From JAPPHA01 sp963662705 (lineage in GTDB: Bacteria; Pseudomonadota; Alphaproteobacteria; Rhodobacterales; Rhodobacteraceae), in NCBI GenBank assembly GCA_963662705.2, contig OY759767.1, positions 1,426,001 to 1,490,000 of the forward strand: a DNA stretch of 64,000 nucleotides, read 5' to 3'. Below the pieces are notes generated by a model. It was not told the origin of the DNA, ran no database searches, and saw nothing but the letters and a program-made list of their open reading frames with translations. This document shows positions 47,855 through 57,154 of the stretch, piece after piece; the stretch's first letter is position 1; each line of letters begins with the position of its first letter. Both the position numbers and the translations under genes were made by a program.

Positions 47855-47926
47855 CAGCGGCAACACCCGGGTGAATTGAGCAGGTTTTCTGACAAGGATT
47901 CAAACGAAGTGGAGGAGGAATTCACG

Positions 47927-48973
47927 ATGATCAGACTCGGAAGGCCCGGCCTGGGCTGGCTGGCGGTTGCCCTGGCCGTGACAGCGGGGAGCGCCGCGAC
48001 GGCAGAAGGCAAGCTCTCGATCTATCACTGGTTCGAGTACATCCCGCAGGAATTGCTGGACAAGTTTTCCGCCGAAACCGGCATCGACGTGACGATGGAT
48101 ACTTATGATTCCAACGAGGCGATGCTCGCGACGTTGAAGGCGGGAAAGCTGGGATCCTATGATGTCGCGGTCCCGGGCGACTACATGGTCGAAATCATGA
48201 TCGGCGAAGGCATGCTCGATACGATCGCCGAGGGCGAACTGGCGAATATCGGCAATGTCGAACCGCAGTGGCTCGACGTCCCGTTCGATCCGGGCCGCAT
48301 GCATTCCATCCCGTATCAATGGGGTTCGACCAGCTTTTCCGTGAATCGGGATGTCTACGGCGGTGACATTCGCACCACGAGCATCGTTTTCGACCCGCCC
48401 GACGAACTCAAGGGTCGAATCAACATACTCGATGCGCAGGGCGAAGTGATGTTGCTGGCTTCGATGCATCTCGGAATTCCGCAGTGTTCAACGGATCGGG
48501 AACAACTCAAGGCACTCGATGAATTGCTGCAGTCGGCGAAAGAACACTGGGCGTCGTTCAATTCCGACGGCGCAAAGGATGTCCTGGTATCCGGGGACGC
48601 GGCGGTGGGGATGATCTGGAACGGATTTTCCGCGAAGGCGCGGGCGGAGGGCGCCAATATCGAGTACTCTTATCCTCGCGAAGGATTGATTGTCTGGATG
48701 GACAACGTTGTCCTGCTGAACGACGCGCCGAACCGGGGAAATGCCATCAAGTTCATGGATTTCCTGCTCGAGCCGGAAAACATTGCGGCAGTGACGAACT
48801 TTGCCCAATACAGCGCAGGTGTCATGGGCGTGACCGATCTCTTGGACGACGCGCTCAAGTCCCAGCCTGAATCCATCCCCCCGGCAGATGCGCCGTCCGG
48901 GACCTTCGTTCAGGTCTGCGATCAGGCGACTCAGGAAGTCTACGACTCGATCTGGACCCGCTTGAAGAAGTAG
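47927..48973 (+). CDS. potD: Periplasmic binding protein, PotD/PotF-like
   Basis: A 348-residue binding protein with a signal peptide (GWLAVALAVTAGSAATA). The mature start KLSIYHWFEYIPQELLDKF is that of PotD/PotF; DVAVPGDYMVEIMI, IPYQWGSTSF and VWMDNVVLLNDAPN match the cleft region. ATG 47927 follows GGAGGAGG. It decides the transporter's substrate; polyamines are the default, but family members also bind other small cationic compounds, and the adjacent amine dehydrogenase makes these worth testing. Confidence 0.92.
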   Translation: MIRLGRPGLGWLAVALAVTAGSAATAEGKLSIYHWFEYIPQELLDKFSAETGIDVTMDTYDSNEAMLATLKAGKLGSYDVAVPGDYMVEIMIGEGMLDTIAEGELANIGNVEPQWLDVPFDPGRMHSIPYQWGSTSFSVNRDVYGGDIRTTSIVFDPPDELKGRINILDAQGEVMLLASMHLGIPQCSTDREQLKALDELLQSAKEHWASFNSDGAKDVLVSGDAAVGMIWNGFSAKARAEGANIEYSYPREGLIVWMDNVVLLNDAPNRGNAIKFMDFLLEPENIAAVTNFAQYSAGVMGVTDLLDDALKSQPESIPPADAPSGTFVQVCDQATQEVYDSIWTRLKK

Positions 48974-49036
48974 TCGCCACACCTTGAAGCAGACGGGGGA
49001 CCGCGATGGGTTCCCCGTCGTTCAGGTCTATTCGGC

Positions 49037-51115
49037 ATGCCTCGCGAACCGTCCCACGACATTCTCTTTGAGCCGATCGACATTGGTCCGGTTCGGGCGA
49101 AGAATCGCTTCTACCAGGTTCCGCATTGCAACGGCATGGGATACCGGGACCCGACTGCGCTCGCGCATATGCGGGGGATCAAGGCAGAAGGCGGCTGGGG
49201 AGTGGTTTGTACCGAACAGGTCGAAATCCATCACACGTCGGACATCACGCCGTTCATCGAACTGCGGCTCTGGGATGACCGGGACGTTCCGATGCTTGCA
49301 AGGATGGCCGAAAAAATTCACGAGCATGGCGCACTGGCAGGGATCGAACTTGCGTACAACGGGCTGAACGGGCCGAACCTGTACGGGCGGGAAGTTCCAA
49401 TGGCGCCGACTGGTTTCCCGGTTGCGAGCTTTACCTATGACCCCGTGCAGGCCCGAACCATGGACAAGGAGGACATCCGAAACCTCAGGCGCTGGCATCG
49501 GGCTGCGGCCCGACGGGGCAGGGAAGCAGGGTTCGACCTGATTTATGTCTATGCAGGCCACGCGCTCGGTTTCTTTCACCACTTCCTGTCCCGCCGTTAC
49601 AATCACAGGACCGACGAGTACGGCGGTTCGCTGGAGAACCGTGTCCGGATCCTGAAGGAAATCCTGACGGACACGCGCGAGGAGGTCGGTGACACCTGTG
49701 CGGTACCCTGCAGGTTTTCCGTCGATGAATTCGCGGGGCCTGACGGAATAGACCGGGCGGAGGCGGAAGACATGATTGGCCTTGTCGCCGAACTCCCGGA
49801 TCTTTGGGACATCTGCCTCGCCGGCTGGGAAAGCGATTCAAAGACGTCCCGATTCGGACCGGAGGGCGAGCAGGAGTTCCTCTACGAAAACATGAAGTCG
49901 CTCACGAGCAAGCCGGTCGTCGGCGTAGGCCGGTATACTTCGCCCGACCGCATGGCGTCGCTGGTTCGAAAGGGCGTTCTTGACCTGATCGGTTGTGCAC
50001 GACCGTCAATTGCCGACCCGTTCTTGCCCCACAAGGTGGAAAACGGGCGAACCGACGACATCAGGGAGTGCATCGGCTGCAACATCTGCGTGTCGGGAGA
50101 TTTCACCATGTCACCGATCCGGTGCACGCAGAATCCCTCGATGGGCGAGGAGTGGCGCCGCGGCTGGCACCCCGAATATTTTCGTCCTTCCAGGTGCGAA
50201 AAGCCCGTTCTGATCGTCGGGGCCGGCCCTGCCGGACTCGAGGCTGCCCAGGCGCTGGGAAAGCGGGGATACGAGGTCGTTCTCGCCGAAAGTGCAACTG
50301 ATGTCGGGGGACGGGTCAGCCGGGAAGCGGGTCTTCCCGGACTGGCCCAGTGGAGGCGGGTTCGGGATTACCGCGAGGGACAAATCAGCAAATTGCCGAA
50401 TGTGAACGTGTACCTGGACTCCGAATTGAGCGCTGACCATGTTCTCGAGTTCCGATTCCCCCGGGTCGTTGTTGCAACCGGTGCGCGTTGGCGGCGTGAC
50501 GGCGTTGCGCATCACTGGACCCGGCCAATCCCGGTCTCGCCTGCGATGGAAATCCTGACGCCCGACGATATCATGGCGGGTACGTTTCCGAGGGGATCAA
50601 GGGTCATCATTTGGGATGACGACCACTACTACATGGGCGGGGTCCTTGCCGAACTCCTGAGGAAGAATGGTTGTGAAGTGTCGTTCATGACCCCGGCGGC
50701 GGAGGTCTCGACCTGGACGAGAAACACCATGGAACAGCATTTCATCCAGGCCAGGCTGCTCGAAATGGGAATCGAAATCGTCCCCCATCGCGTACTTGAC
50801 GAAGTCAAGGACGACGGGATTGTCGCCTCCTGTGCATTTTCCGGCGCGTCCCGTCAGACCGCGGCAGACAGCGTGGTTCTGGTCACGTCTCGCCTGCCAG
50901 ACAACGGACTTTACCGGGAGCTCGTTGCGCGGCGGCATGAATGGGATCAGGCCGGGATCGAATCCGTTCAATGTATCGGCGATGCCGACGCTCCCGCCAC
51001 GATCGCACATGCGGTCTTTGCAGGGCGGCGCTATGCCGAGGACCTCGACGAACCGGCGGGATCCGGGGACACCGTCTCTTTCAAACGTGAAATCACTGAA
51101 CTCAGTGCGTGTTGA
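49037..51115 (+). CDS. Trimethylamine/dimethylamine dehydrogenase-family flavoprotein
   Basis: A 692-residue iron-sulfur flavoprotein that follows trimethylamine dehydrogenase over its whole length. The N-terminal FMN barrel has FYQVPHCNGMG with the Cys (about residue 31) that carries covalent 6-S-cysteinyl FMN in TMADH. A [4Fe-4S] cluster is at CIGCNICVSG...RCTQNP. GARPSIADPFLP-like CARPSIADPFLP and GWHPEYFRP follow, then a second nucleotide-binding half (VLIVGAGPAGLEAAQALG). The TMADH aromatic-bowl Tyr60 aligns with Gln here (CTEQVEI), the change described for dimethylamine dehydrogenase. Expected reaction: oxidative demethylation of a secondary or related N-methyl amine, electrons to ETF. 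Dimethylglycine or histamine dehydrogenase relatives are alternatives. It follows potD by 63 bases. Confidence 0.9.
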   Translation: MPREPSHDILFEPIDIGPVRAKNRFYQVPHCNGMGYRDPTALAHMRGIKAEGGWGVVCTEQVEIHHTSDITPFIELRLWDDRDVPMLARMAEKIHEHGALAGIELAYNGLNGPNLYGREVPMAPTGFPVASFTYDPVQARTMDKEDIRNLRRWHRAAARRGREAGFDLIYVYAGHALGFFHHFLSRRYNHRTDEYGGSLENRVRILKEILTDTREEVGDTCAVPCRFSVDEFAGPDGIDRAEAEDMIGLVAELPDLWDICLAGWESDSKTSRFGPEGEQEFLYENMKSLTSKPVVGVGRYTSPDRMASLVRKGVLDLIGCARPSIADPFLPHKVENGRTDDIRECIGCNICVSGDFTMSPIRCTQNPSMGEEWRRGWHPEYFRPSRCEKPVLIVGAGPAGLEAAQALGKRGYEVVLAESATDVGGRVSREAGLPGLAQWRRVRDYREGQISKLPNVNVYLDSELSADHVLEFRFPRVVVATGARWRRDGVAHHWTRPIPVSPAMEILTPDDIMAGTFPRGSRVIIWDDDHYYMGGVLAELLRKNGCEVSFMTPAAEVSTWTRNTMEQHFIQARLLEMGIEIVPHRVLDEVKDDGIVASCAFSGASRQTAADSVVLVTSRLPDNGLYRELVARRHEWDQAGIESVQCIGDADAPATIAHAVFAGRRYAEDLDEPAGSGDTVSFKREITELSAC

Positions 51116-51333
51116 GGGCCTGTTCGGCCGCGAGGTTGCCTTTGGAATACAGGTGCAAGGGTTGGAGGGTGACGAATGCACGGCTGAAATCCTCGTTGAA
51201 GGACCTTCCGAATCGCCCACGCCTGCCTCCTACCGGCGGATCCGGATCCGGATTCGACATTGCTCCGCGGCATGGTGGCGACCGGATTTCTCGAGTTTGC
51301 CGATGAGAACGTCCCGACCTGCCGACGGCGTAG

Positions 51334-52788
51334 ATGTTGTTTGAAGTCAGAATGTTGTCCGGCCCACGCCCGGTCCCGGCCGCCAGCCAGGAAATCCCGT
51401 GGGCGAGTCCCGGCAGACGCCTGGCTACCCTTGCAGCCCTGTCATCATTGCTCCTGTTGAATCCGGTCTCCGCCTATGGTGCCCTCGACGAAGAACTGGC
51501 TTTCACCCTCGGCAGCTTTTCGTTCCTGTTCTGGGGCGCACTCGTCATGTGGATGTGCGCCGGTTTTGCGATGGTCGAGGCCGGATCAGTCTCGACGCGG
51601 AACGCATCGGCGATTTGCCTGAAGAATCTGGGCAGCTTCTCCATCGCCAGCCTGGCCTATTTCCTTGTCGGTTTCAGCATCATGTACGTGGCGGTCGAGC
51701 CGGGCGGCTGGTTTGGAACCGTCGCATTGAACCAGGTTTCAAGCGATGCCGAGATCGCCTTGCTCGCGGGAGACTCTCCCGGCCTTGCCGATGTTACGGA
51801 CCAAGGCCACGCATCGGCATCCGCGTGGTTCTTCCAGGTCGTGTTCGTCGCGTCGGCTTGCGGCATCATTTCCGGAACCCTGGCTGAAAGGGTCAAGTTG
51901 TTGCCGTTTTTTGTTTTTGTCACGGTTTTTTCGGCGGTCATTTACCCGGTCGCCGGATGCTGGACGTGGGGCGGAGGCTGGCTTGCCGACCTTGGATTCA
52001 AGGATTTTGCCGGATCCACGGTGGTCCACTCTGCAGGTGGGTGGGCTGCGCTGGCTGGAGCCATCGTCGTTGGCGCCAGAACCGGAAAATTCCGTGAAGG
52101 CGGCGCGATAAAGCCCACGCCCCCGAACAGCGTTCCGACCGTTGTGCTAGGCGTTTTCATCATCTGGCTCGGCTTCATTGGCTTCAATGCGGGTTCCTGG
52201 CTCAGCCTGGGCTCGGCTGGCGACGTTGTCGGAATCAGTACGGTCGTCGTGAACACCAACCTTGCCGCTGCCGCGGCAATCGTCACCGCGACGTTCGTCT
52301 CCAGGTGGGTCCTCGGCAGGCGGGACCTGCTCGACTCCCTGAACGGTGCAATCGCCGGGCTGGTGGCGATCGCTGCGGGACCCGAAATCCACGGCCCTGG
52401 TGCGGCCATCTTCATCGGCGCAACCGGTGCGGTCTTTTGCCTCGTGGCCAAGAAGACCCTGGAAAGCCTGAAAATCGACGATGAAGTCGGGGCGGTCTCG
52501 GCCCACATGGGCGCGGGGATCTGGGGAACGCTGGCAGCTTCCTTCGCGGCTGGCGGATCCTTGTTCGTCCAGGCCCTGGGAGTGATCGTCGTCGGTGCCT
52601 TCGTTTTTTCGGTATCGATCCTCGTCTGGAAGATCCTTGATTTGACTTTGGGCGTGCGGATTTCTCCGGAAGTCGAAAGAGAGGGCCAGGACAAGGCAGC
52701 ACTGGGAATCGAACCATTTCCGGAATTCGTCATGGCCGAGGCAGGGGATTCGCAATTGGCCCGGCTTCGGAAGGATGATCGCGCTTGA
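51334..52788 (+). CDS. amt: Ammonium transporter (Amt family)
   Basis: A 484-residue membrane channel with a signal-like first segment and eleven TM helices. The twin pore histidines are in STVVHSAGGWAAL and VSAHMGAGIWG; WFFQVVFVASA holds the Phe gate; GLIxFNxGS-like LGFIGFNAGSWLS is present. Conducts NH4+/NH3. Start is ATG 51334 or 51352; no ribosome site is visible. Placed after the amine dehydrogenase, it could recapture ammonium freed from amines. No glnK gene is adjacent, unlike the usual glnK-amtB pair. Confidence 0.94.
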   Translation: MLFEVRMLSGPRPVPAASQEIPWASPGRRLATLAALSSLLLLNPVSAYGALDEELAFTLGSFSFLFWGALVMWMCAGFAMVEAGSVSTRNASAICLKNLGSFSIASLAYFLVGFSIMYVAVEPGGWFGTVALNQVSSDAEIALLAGDSPGLADVTDQGHASASAWFFQVVFVASACGIISGTLAERVKLLPFFVFVTVFSAVIYPVAGCWTWGGGWLADLGFKDFAGSTVVHSAGGWAALAGAIVVGARTGKFREGGAIKPTPPNSVPTVVLGVFIIWLGFIGFNAGSWLSLGSAGDVVGISTVVVNTNLAAAAAIVTATFVSRWVLGRRDLLDSLNGAIAGLVAIAAGPEIHGPGAAIFIGATGAVFCLVAKKTLESLKIDDEVGAVSAHMGAGIWGTLAASFAAGGSLFVQALGVIVVGAFVFSVSILVWKILDLTLGVRISPEVEREGQDKAALGIEPFPEFVMAEAGDSQLARLRKDDRA

Positions 52789-52855
52789 AATTTCCGACAT
52801 GTCGGGCGAGGAACGCGCGGCGACCCGGGCGGCGTCCAACCGAGCGAGGATCCTC

Positions 52856-54163
52856 ATGAGCAAACGGTACCTGAAGCGTGCCTCAAGGTCGGCAAGGTCC
52901 GATACCGAATCCGTGCGCCCGGCCGTCCAGGCCATCCTGGACGATATCGAACAGCACCGGGAGGCGGCGGCAAGGAAGTACGCCCAGGACCTGGATGGCT
53001 CGGCAGGGCCGTTCGAGTTGACGCCAGGCGAAATCGAGGACGCTGCGTGCAAAGTCCCCGGAAAACTCAAGGATGATCTTGCATTTGCACACGACAACAT
53101 TCGGAGGTTCGCCAAAGCCCAGAAGGATTCGCTACGGGAATTCGAACTCGAGCTCGAGCCGGGATTCGTGACGGGCCAGCGGTGTATTCCGATCCGGAAC
53201 GCCGGCTGTTACGCACCCGGCGGGCGGTACAGTCATGTCGCTTCCGCCATGATGACGGTGACGACCGCAAAGGTTGCAGGCTGCAAATCCACGGTCCTGT
53301 GCGCCCCTCCGGGGAGTGACAAGAGGATGGATCCGGCAATTGTCTATGCGGCCCGGCTGTGTGGCGCCGATCGCGTGCTCGCGATCGGTGGTGTTCAGGC
53401 GATCGCGACTATGGCATACGGTCTTTTCGGCCTGCCTCGTTCCGACATCATCGCCGGTCCGGGAAATCAGTATGTCGCCGAGGCCAAGAGGATTCTCTAC
53501 GGTCGCGTCGGGATCGACATGCTGGCTGGTCCGACGGACAGCCTTGTCATCGCCGATGCCTCTGCCGATGCCGAAATTGTCGCGGCTGACCTGGTTGGCC
53601 AGGCTGAGCACGGGTACAATTCGCCGGTCTGGCTGGTCACTGACGACGAGGACCTCGCCCGTCGGGTCATGCTGAGGGTGCCGCAGATGATTTCCGCGTT
53701 GCCCGGGGCCAATCGCGAGAGCGCGGCTGCCGCCTGGAGCGGGTTTGCCGAGGTGATCCTCTGCGATGACCGCGGGATCATGGCCGAAACCGCGGATGAC
53801 CTCGCGCCTGAACACTTGACCGTGCAGGCCGCTGACCTCGAGTGGTGGCTCGGCAGGCTGTCGTGTTACGGCTCGCTGTTTCTTGGCGAACAGACGACGG
53901 TCGCCTATGGGGACAAGGCATCGGGTCCAAATCACGTTCTGCCGACGTCCGGGGCCGCCCGATACACGGGAGGGCTTTCCGTCCACAAGTTCCTCAAGGT
54001 CGTGACGTGGCAACGCGCCACCGAACATGGAGCGAAGCGGGTTGCCGAAGCCGCGGCGCGGATTTCCCGCCTCGAGGGCATGGAAGCTCATGCTCGTACC
54101 GCGGACCTGCGCCTGGGAAAGTACTTCCCGCAGGAATCCTTCGATCTCGCCGGCCGGGGATGA
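52856..54163 (+). CDS. Histidinol-dehydrogenase-family NAD enzyme, HpsN-like
   Basis: A 435-residue HisD-fold dehydrogenase. Zinc and catalytic residues are kept: GQAEHGYNSPVW (Gln, His), APEHLTV (Glu-His), YGDKASGPNHVLPT (Asp) and EGMEAHA (His). IAGPGNQYVAEAKR is the NAD site. No histidine-pathway gene is near, and the N terminus (YLKRASRSARSDTESVR) resembles the paralogue group that includes 2,3-dihydroxypropane-1-sulfonate 3-dehydrogenase (HpsN), so a hydroxyl-to-carboxylate oxidation of another small molecule is more likely than histidinol. ATG 52856 follows GAGGA; the open frame upstream overlaps amt. Confidence 0.8.
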   Translation: MSKRYLKRASRSARSDTESVRPAVQAILDDIEQHREAAARKYAQDLDGSAGPFELTPGEIEDAACKVPGKLKDDLAFAHDNIRRFAKAQKDSLREFELELEPGFVTGQRCIPIRNAGCYAPGGRYSHVASAMMTVTTAKVAGCKSTVLCAPPGSDKRMDPAIVYAARLCGADRVLAIGGVQAIATMAYGLFGLPRSDIIAGPGNQYVAEAKRILYGRVGIDMLAGPTDSLVIADASADAEIVAADLVGQAEHGYNSPVWLVTDDEDLARRVMLRVPQMISALPGANRESAAAAWSGFAEVILCDDRGIMAETADDLAPEHLTVQAADLEWWLGRLSCYGSLFLGEQTTVAYGDKASGPNHVLPTSGAARYTGGLSVHKFLKVVTWQRATEHGAKRVAEAAARISRLEGMEAHARTADLRLGKYFPQESFDLAGRG

Positions 54164-54426
54164 CCAGTGCCGGGTGTGCAAGTGTCCACTTGCACGCTAA
54201 AGGCAGGACGGTGTGCAAATCCGAATGCGTTCGGTGCCCAGTCGTTCGGATAGGACGGAATGACGCGATGTTTCGGGGTTGCATGGCACATCCCGGCCCG
54301 GCTTCAACGAGCGGGGACGCGCAGGTCGGGCGCGTTTTGCGGATCCCCGCGGATCCTTGCCCGGGACGATGCTGTTGAGTATGGCGCTGTCGGACAGGGG
54401 GACATGAACAGAAAACGGGACGGAAA

Positions 54427-55419
54427 GTGAAAGCACTGGTCTACACGGGACCGGGCGAGCTTGAGTTTGTTGATGTTGACGACCCGGTTCCGGGAACGGA
54501 TTTCAGCCTCGTTCGCGTCGAATCCGCCGGGATTTGCGGATCGGACATGCACGGGTTCCTCGGTCACGACGAACGCAGGCCGCCCCCACTGATTCTTGGC
54601 CACGAGGCATCGGGAACGGTTGTTTCGGGAGCGTTTGAAGGACGGCGGGTCACGTTCAATCCCCTGGTCACCTGTGGTGATTGCCGCGAATGCCGTGCCG
54701 GTCGGACCAACATATGCGGTGAACGGCGCATCTTGTCCATGCCGCCCCTGGCAGGCACGTTTGCGGAGTTGGTCGCGGTTCCCGATGCCAATCTCGTCGA
54801 GATTCCGCCAGATGTCCCCTTTGAACATGCGGCGTTGACCGAACCGGTTGCGGTCTGTTGGCACGCGGTCCGGCTTGCCGGGGACATGCCTTGCGTCACG
54901 ATTCGCGATAGCAGTTGCCTGGTTCTGGGTGGTGGCGCAATAGGCGTGGGTTTGGCTCTTTGCCTCGAGTTGGCCGGCGCCGAAAAACCGTGCATTATCG
55001 AGACGAATGATCGGAGGCGATCATTCCTTGAGGATGTCACGGAACTCAGGATTATTCCCGCACGGGCCGAAGCCTTGCCCCGGGAATCCTGGGACCTTGT
55101 GTTCGATGCGGTTGGATCGGCTGAATCGCGGCGCAAGTCGTGCCGTTTGGTCCATCAAGGTGGTGCGATCATCCACCTGGGTCTCCATTCGGGGGAAGGG
55201 GGATTCGATGCCCGCCGCGCCACGCTCCAGGAGTTCTGTTTTCTGGGCACATACGCCTATACCGATACAGACTTTCGTGATGCGGCGGACGCGATATTCG
55301 CGGGCCGTCTTGGTCCGCTCGACTGGTACGAAACCCGTCCCCTGTCGGATGGCCTTGGGACATTCGAAGACATCAGGAATGCAAGGGTGCCACATCCGAA
55401 AATCATCCTGAAGCCGTGA
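54427..55419 (+). CDS. Zinc-dependent alcohol dehydrogenase (MDR family)
   Basis: A 330-residue medium-chain dehydrogenase. Catalytic zinc ligands: Cys in AGICGSDMHG, His-Glu in LGHEASG, and a Glu in LTEPVAV; structural zinc cysteines in CGDCRECRAGRTNIC. The Rossmann loop is LVLGGGAIGVGLAL. Oxidises a secondary alcohol or polyol with NAD(P). GTG start at 54427 after GGGACGGAA. It follows the HisD-like gene, and sequential oxidation of one diol by the pair is possible. Substrate unknown. Confidence 0.9.
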   Translation: MKALVYTGPGELEFVDVDDPVPGTDFSLVRVESAGICGSDMHGFLGHDERRPPPLILGHEASGTVVSGAFEGRRVTFNPLVTCGDCRECRAGRTNICGERRILSMPPLAGTFAELVAVPDANLVEIPPDVPFEHAALTEPVAVCWHAVRLAGDMPCVTIRDSSCLVLGGGAIGVGLALCLELAGAEKPCIIETNDRRRSFLEDVTELRIIPARAEALPRESWDLVFDAVGSAESRRKSCRLVHQGGAIIHLGLHSGEGGFDARRATLQEFCFLGTYAYTDTDFRDAADAIFAGRLGPLDWYETRPLSDGLGTFEDIRNARVPHPKIILKP

Positions 55420-55669
55420 TCGAGTCCGCAAGGGAACCTGACCACGATTTGAAGGACCAGCTGCAATTCCCTTTTCTTGTTGCTGCCGGTCGCGTGACCG
55501 GGCTTCCGGGCGGATTGTCCATGCCAGAAACATCGCCGCTTACCACCGGGGAATTCGGCCGATCCACGAAGCTCCGATTCTGCCCTGGTGAACAGACGGT
55601 TCTCCCGCCCGCGGACGGTCCACCGAACTCTTCGCCCAGGGTGGTTGGGCCGCTGACAGTCAAGATGGA

Positions 55670-57154
55670 TCAGAACGCAGAGCCGTTTTCCAGGGCGCGT
55701 TGCTCGTCTGGCGTGGGCGTGTGATTGAACGCATACGCGCCTTTGCAGGCCTCGACGCCACCAAGATCCGCAATCCTGCGTTTCTGATCGTCAAAACACC
55801 GAGCGTTGACCTCTTCGGGATCGCAAATCGCCCTTAGCCGGCGTTCGCCTTCCTGCAAGGCTACGCTGACAACGGGGTCATTCACATGTTCACGGGCCAA
55901 GTCGTGAAATTCATGGGGATCCAGTGCCAGGTCGAACAGTTGAGCCTCGTGCCCGACATAGTGCACGAACTTCCATTTCTCCCACCGGACCATGAAGGCT
56001 CCGGTCGTCGAGCCCCCGTCGTGGTACTCGCTGAAAGTTGTGCGGTTCAGGTCGTTCTCCTCTCCTGCGACCAGGCGCAATGAACGGCCAGGGAAGAGTT
56101 CGGCTGACGAGCGACTCCCAGTGCCAGTGACATCGACCGCCGTCGGTGCCAGGTCGATGAGGCTCGTCCCGGTACGGACGCGCCTCCCTTCCGGAACAGA
56201 GGGGCCGGCCATGATCATGGGAACGCCGGCCGATCCCTCGTACATGACCTGTTTGGTCCAGAGGCCATGATCGCCCATCATGTCGCCATGGTCGGATACA
56301 TAGGCGACAACGGTATTGCCCGCTTGCCCGGACTGGTCCAGTGCGGACAGGATTCGGCCTACGCAGTTGTCCATGAATGAAACGAGACCATAATATGCGA
56401 CCCTGGCTTCGCGCAGCTTTCGCCGGTCAAAGTGCCGGTCATAGTCAAAGAAGCAGGCAATGTTCTTCACTTCACTGTGCCGGGGCCGCCGTGCATGTTC
56501 ATAGGCAATCGGAAAGTCGACAGCCTCCGGATCGTAAAGGTCGTAGTATTCCCGAGGCGCGACAAGGGGATAATGCGGGCTGACGAGGGACACGAACGTC
56601 GCCCACGGGATCTCTGACGCCTCGCGTGCGCGCAACCAGTCGCACGCGGCGCCGGTTATCACACGGTCGTAATCCGTATAGGAACTCGTTCCCGCACCAA
56701 CCTGCGCGGCAAGCTCGGGGCCCGATTCAAAGGCGGGTGGATCCTTGCGCAACAGACCAATGGGCCAGCCGACACCGCCGACGACATGCATCGGCAGGAT
56801 TTCCCGTGAAAATCCGTTGTCATCCTTGTCCGACCGGAAGTGCAACTTTCCGATCGACGTGACCTCGACACCGTTGTCGCGCAAGTGATGCATCCAGCTC
56901 ATGGGAATACCGCGGTAGGGAGTGGCGCTGTCCCAGCAGCCGATCCTGTGAACGTAATCGCCGCACGCGATGCTTGCTCGCGCGGGAACACAGACCGGCG
57001 AAGGAGTATAGGCATTCTCGAAAATCGTTCCGCGGGCAGCGAGCCTGTCCAGATTCGGCGTCTTGACAAAGGGGTGGCCCGCGCAGCCCATGGCATCCCT
57101 GCGGTGCTCGTCCGAAATGATGACCAGGAAATTGTTGCCCGATGCTGCGTTCAT
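55670..57154 (-). CDS. Sulfatase, formylglycine type
   Basis: A 494-residue type I sulfatase of the choline-sulfatase/arylsulfatase group. The maturation motif is SPVCVPARAS with Cys converted to formylglycine. Metal-site segments: ISDEHRRDAMGCAGH, SIGKLHFRS and YVSDHGDMMGDHGLW. No signal peptide, so probably cytoplasmic, like choline sulfatase. ATG 57154 follows GGGAAGG. It converges with the alcohol dehydrogenase gene. Cleaving a sulfate ester to free an alcohol for the adjacent dehydrogenases is plausible but unproven. No maturase gene is in the window. Confidence 0.92.
   Translation of the reverse strand: MNAASGNNFLVIISDEHRRDAMGCAGHPFVKTPNLDRLAARGTIFENAYTPSPVCVPARASIACGDYVHRIGCWDSATPYRGIPMSWMHHLRDNGVEVTSIGKLHFRSDKDDNGFSREILPMHVVGGVGWPIGLLRKDPPAFESGPELAAQVGAGTSSYTDYDRVITGAACDWLRAREASEIPWATFVSLVSPHYPLVAPREYYDLYDPEAVDFPIAYEHARRPRHSEVKNIACFFDYDRHFDRRKLREARVAYYGLVSFMDNCVGRILSALDQSGQAGNTVVAYVSDHGDMMGDHGLWTKQVMYEGSAGVPMIMAGPSVPEGRRVRTGTSLIDLAPTAVDVTGTGSRSSAELFPGRSLRLVAGEENDLNRTTFSEYHDGGSTTGAFMVRWEKWKFVHYVGHEAQLFDLALDPHEFHDLAREHVNDPVVSVALQEGERRLRAICDPEEVNARCFDDQKRRIADLGGVEACKGAYAFNHTPTPDEQRALENGSAF

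Noticed and set aside
52856..54163. Calling the gene hisD
   Set aside because: Catalytic residues fit, but the N terminus and the lack of histidine genes favour the HpsN-like paralogue group; a symbol would overstate the case.
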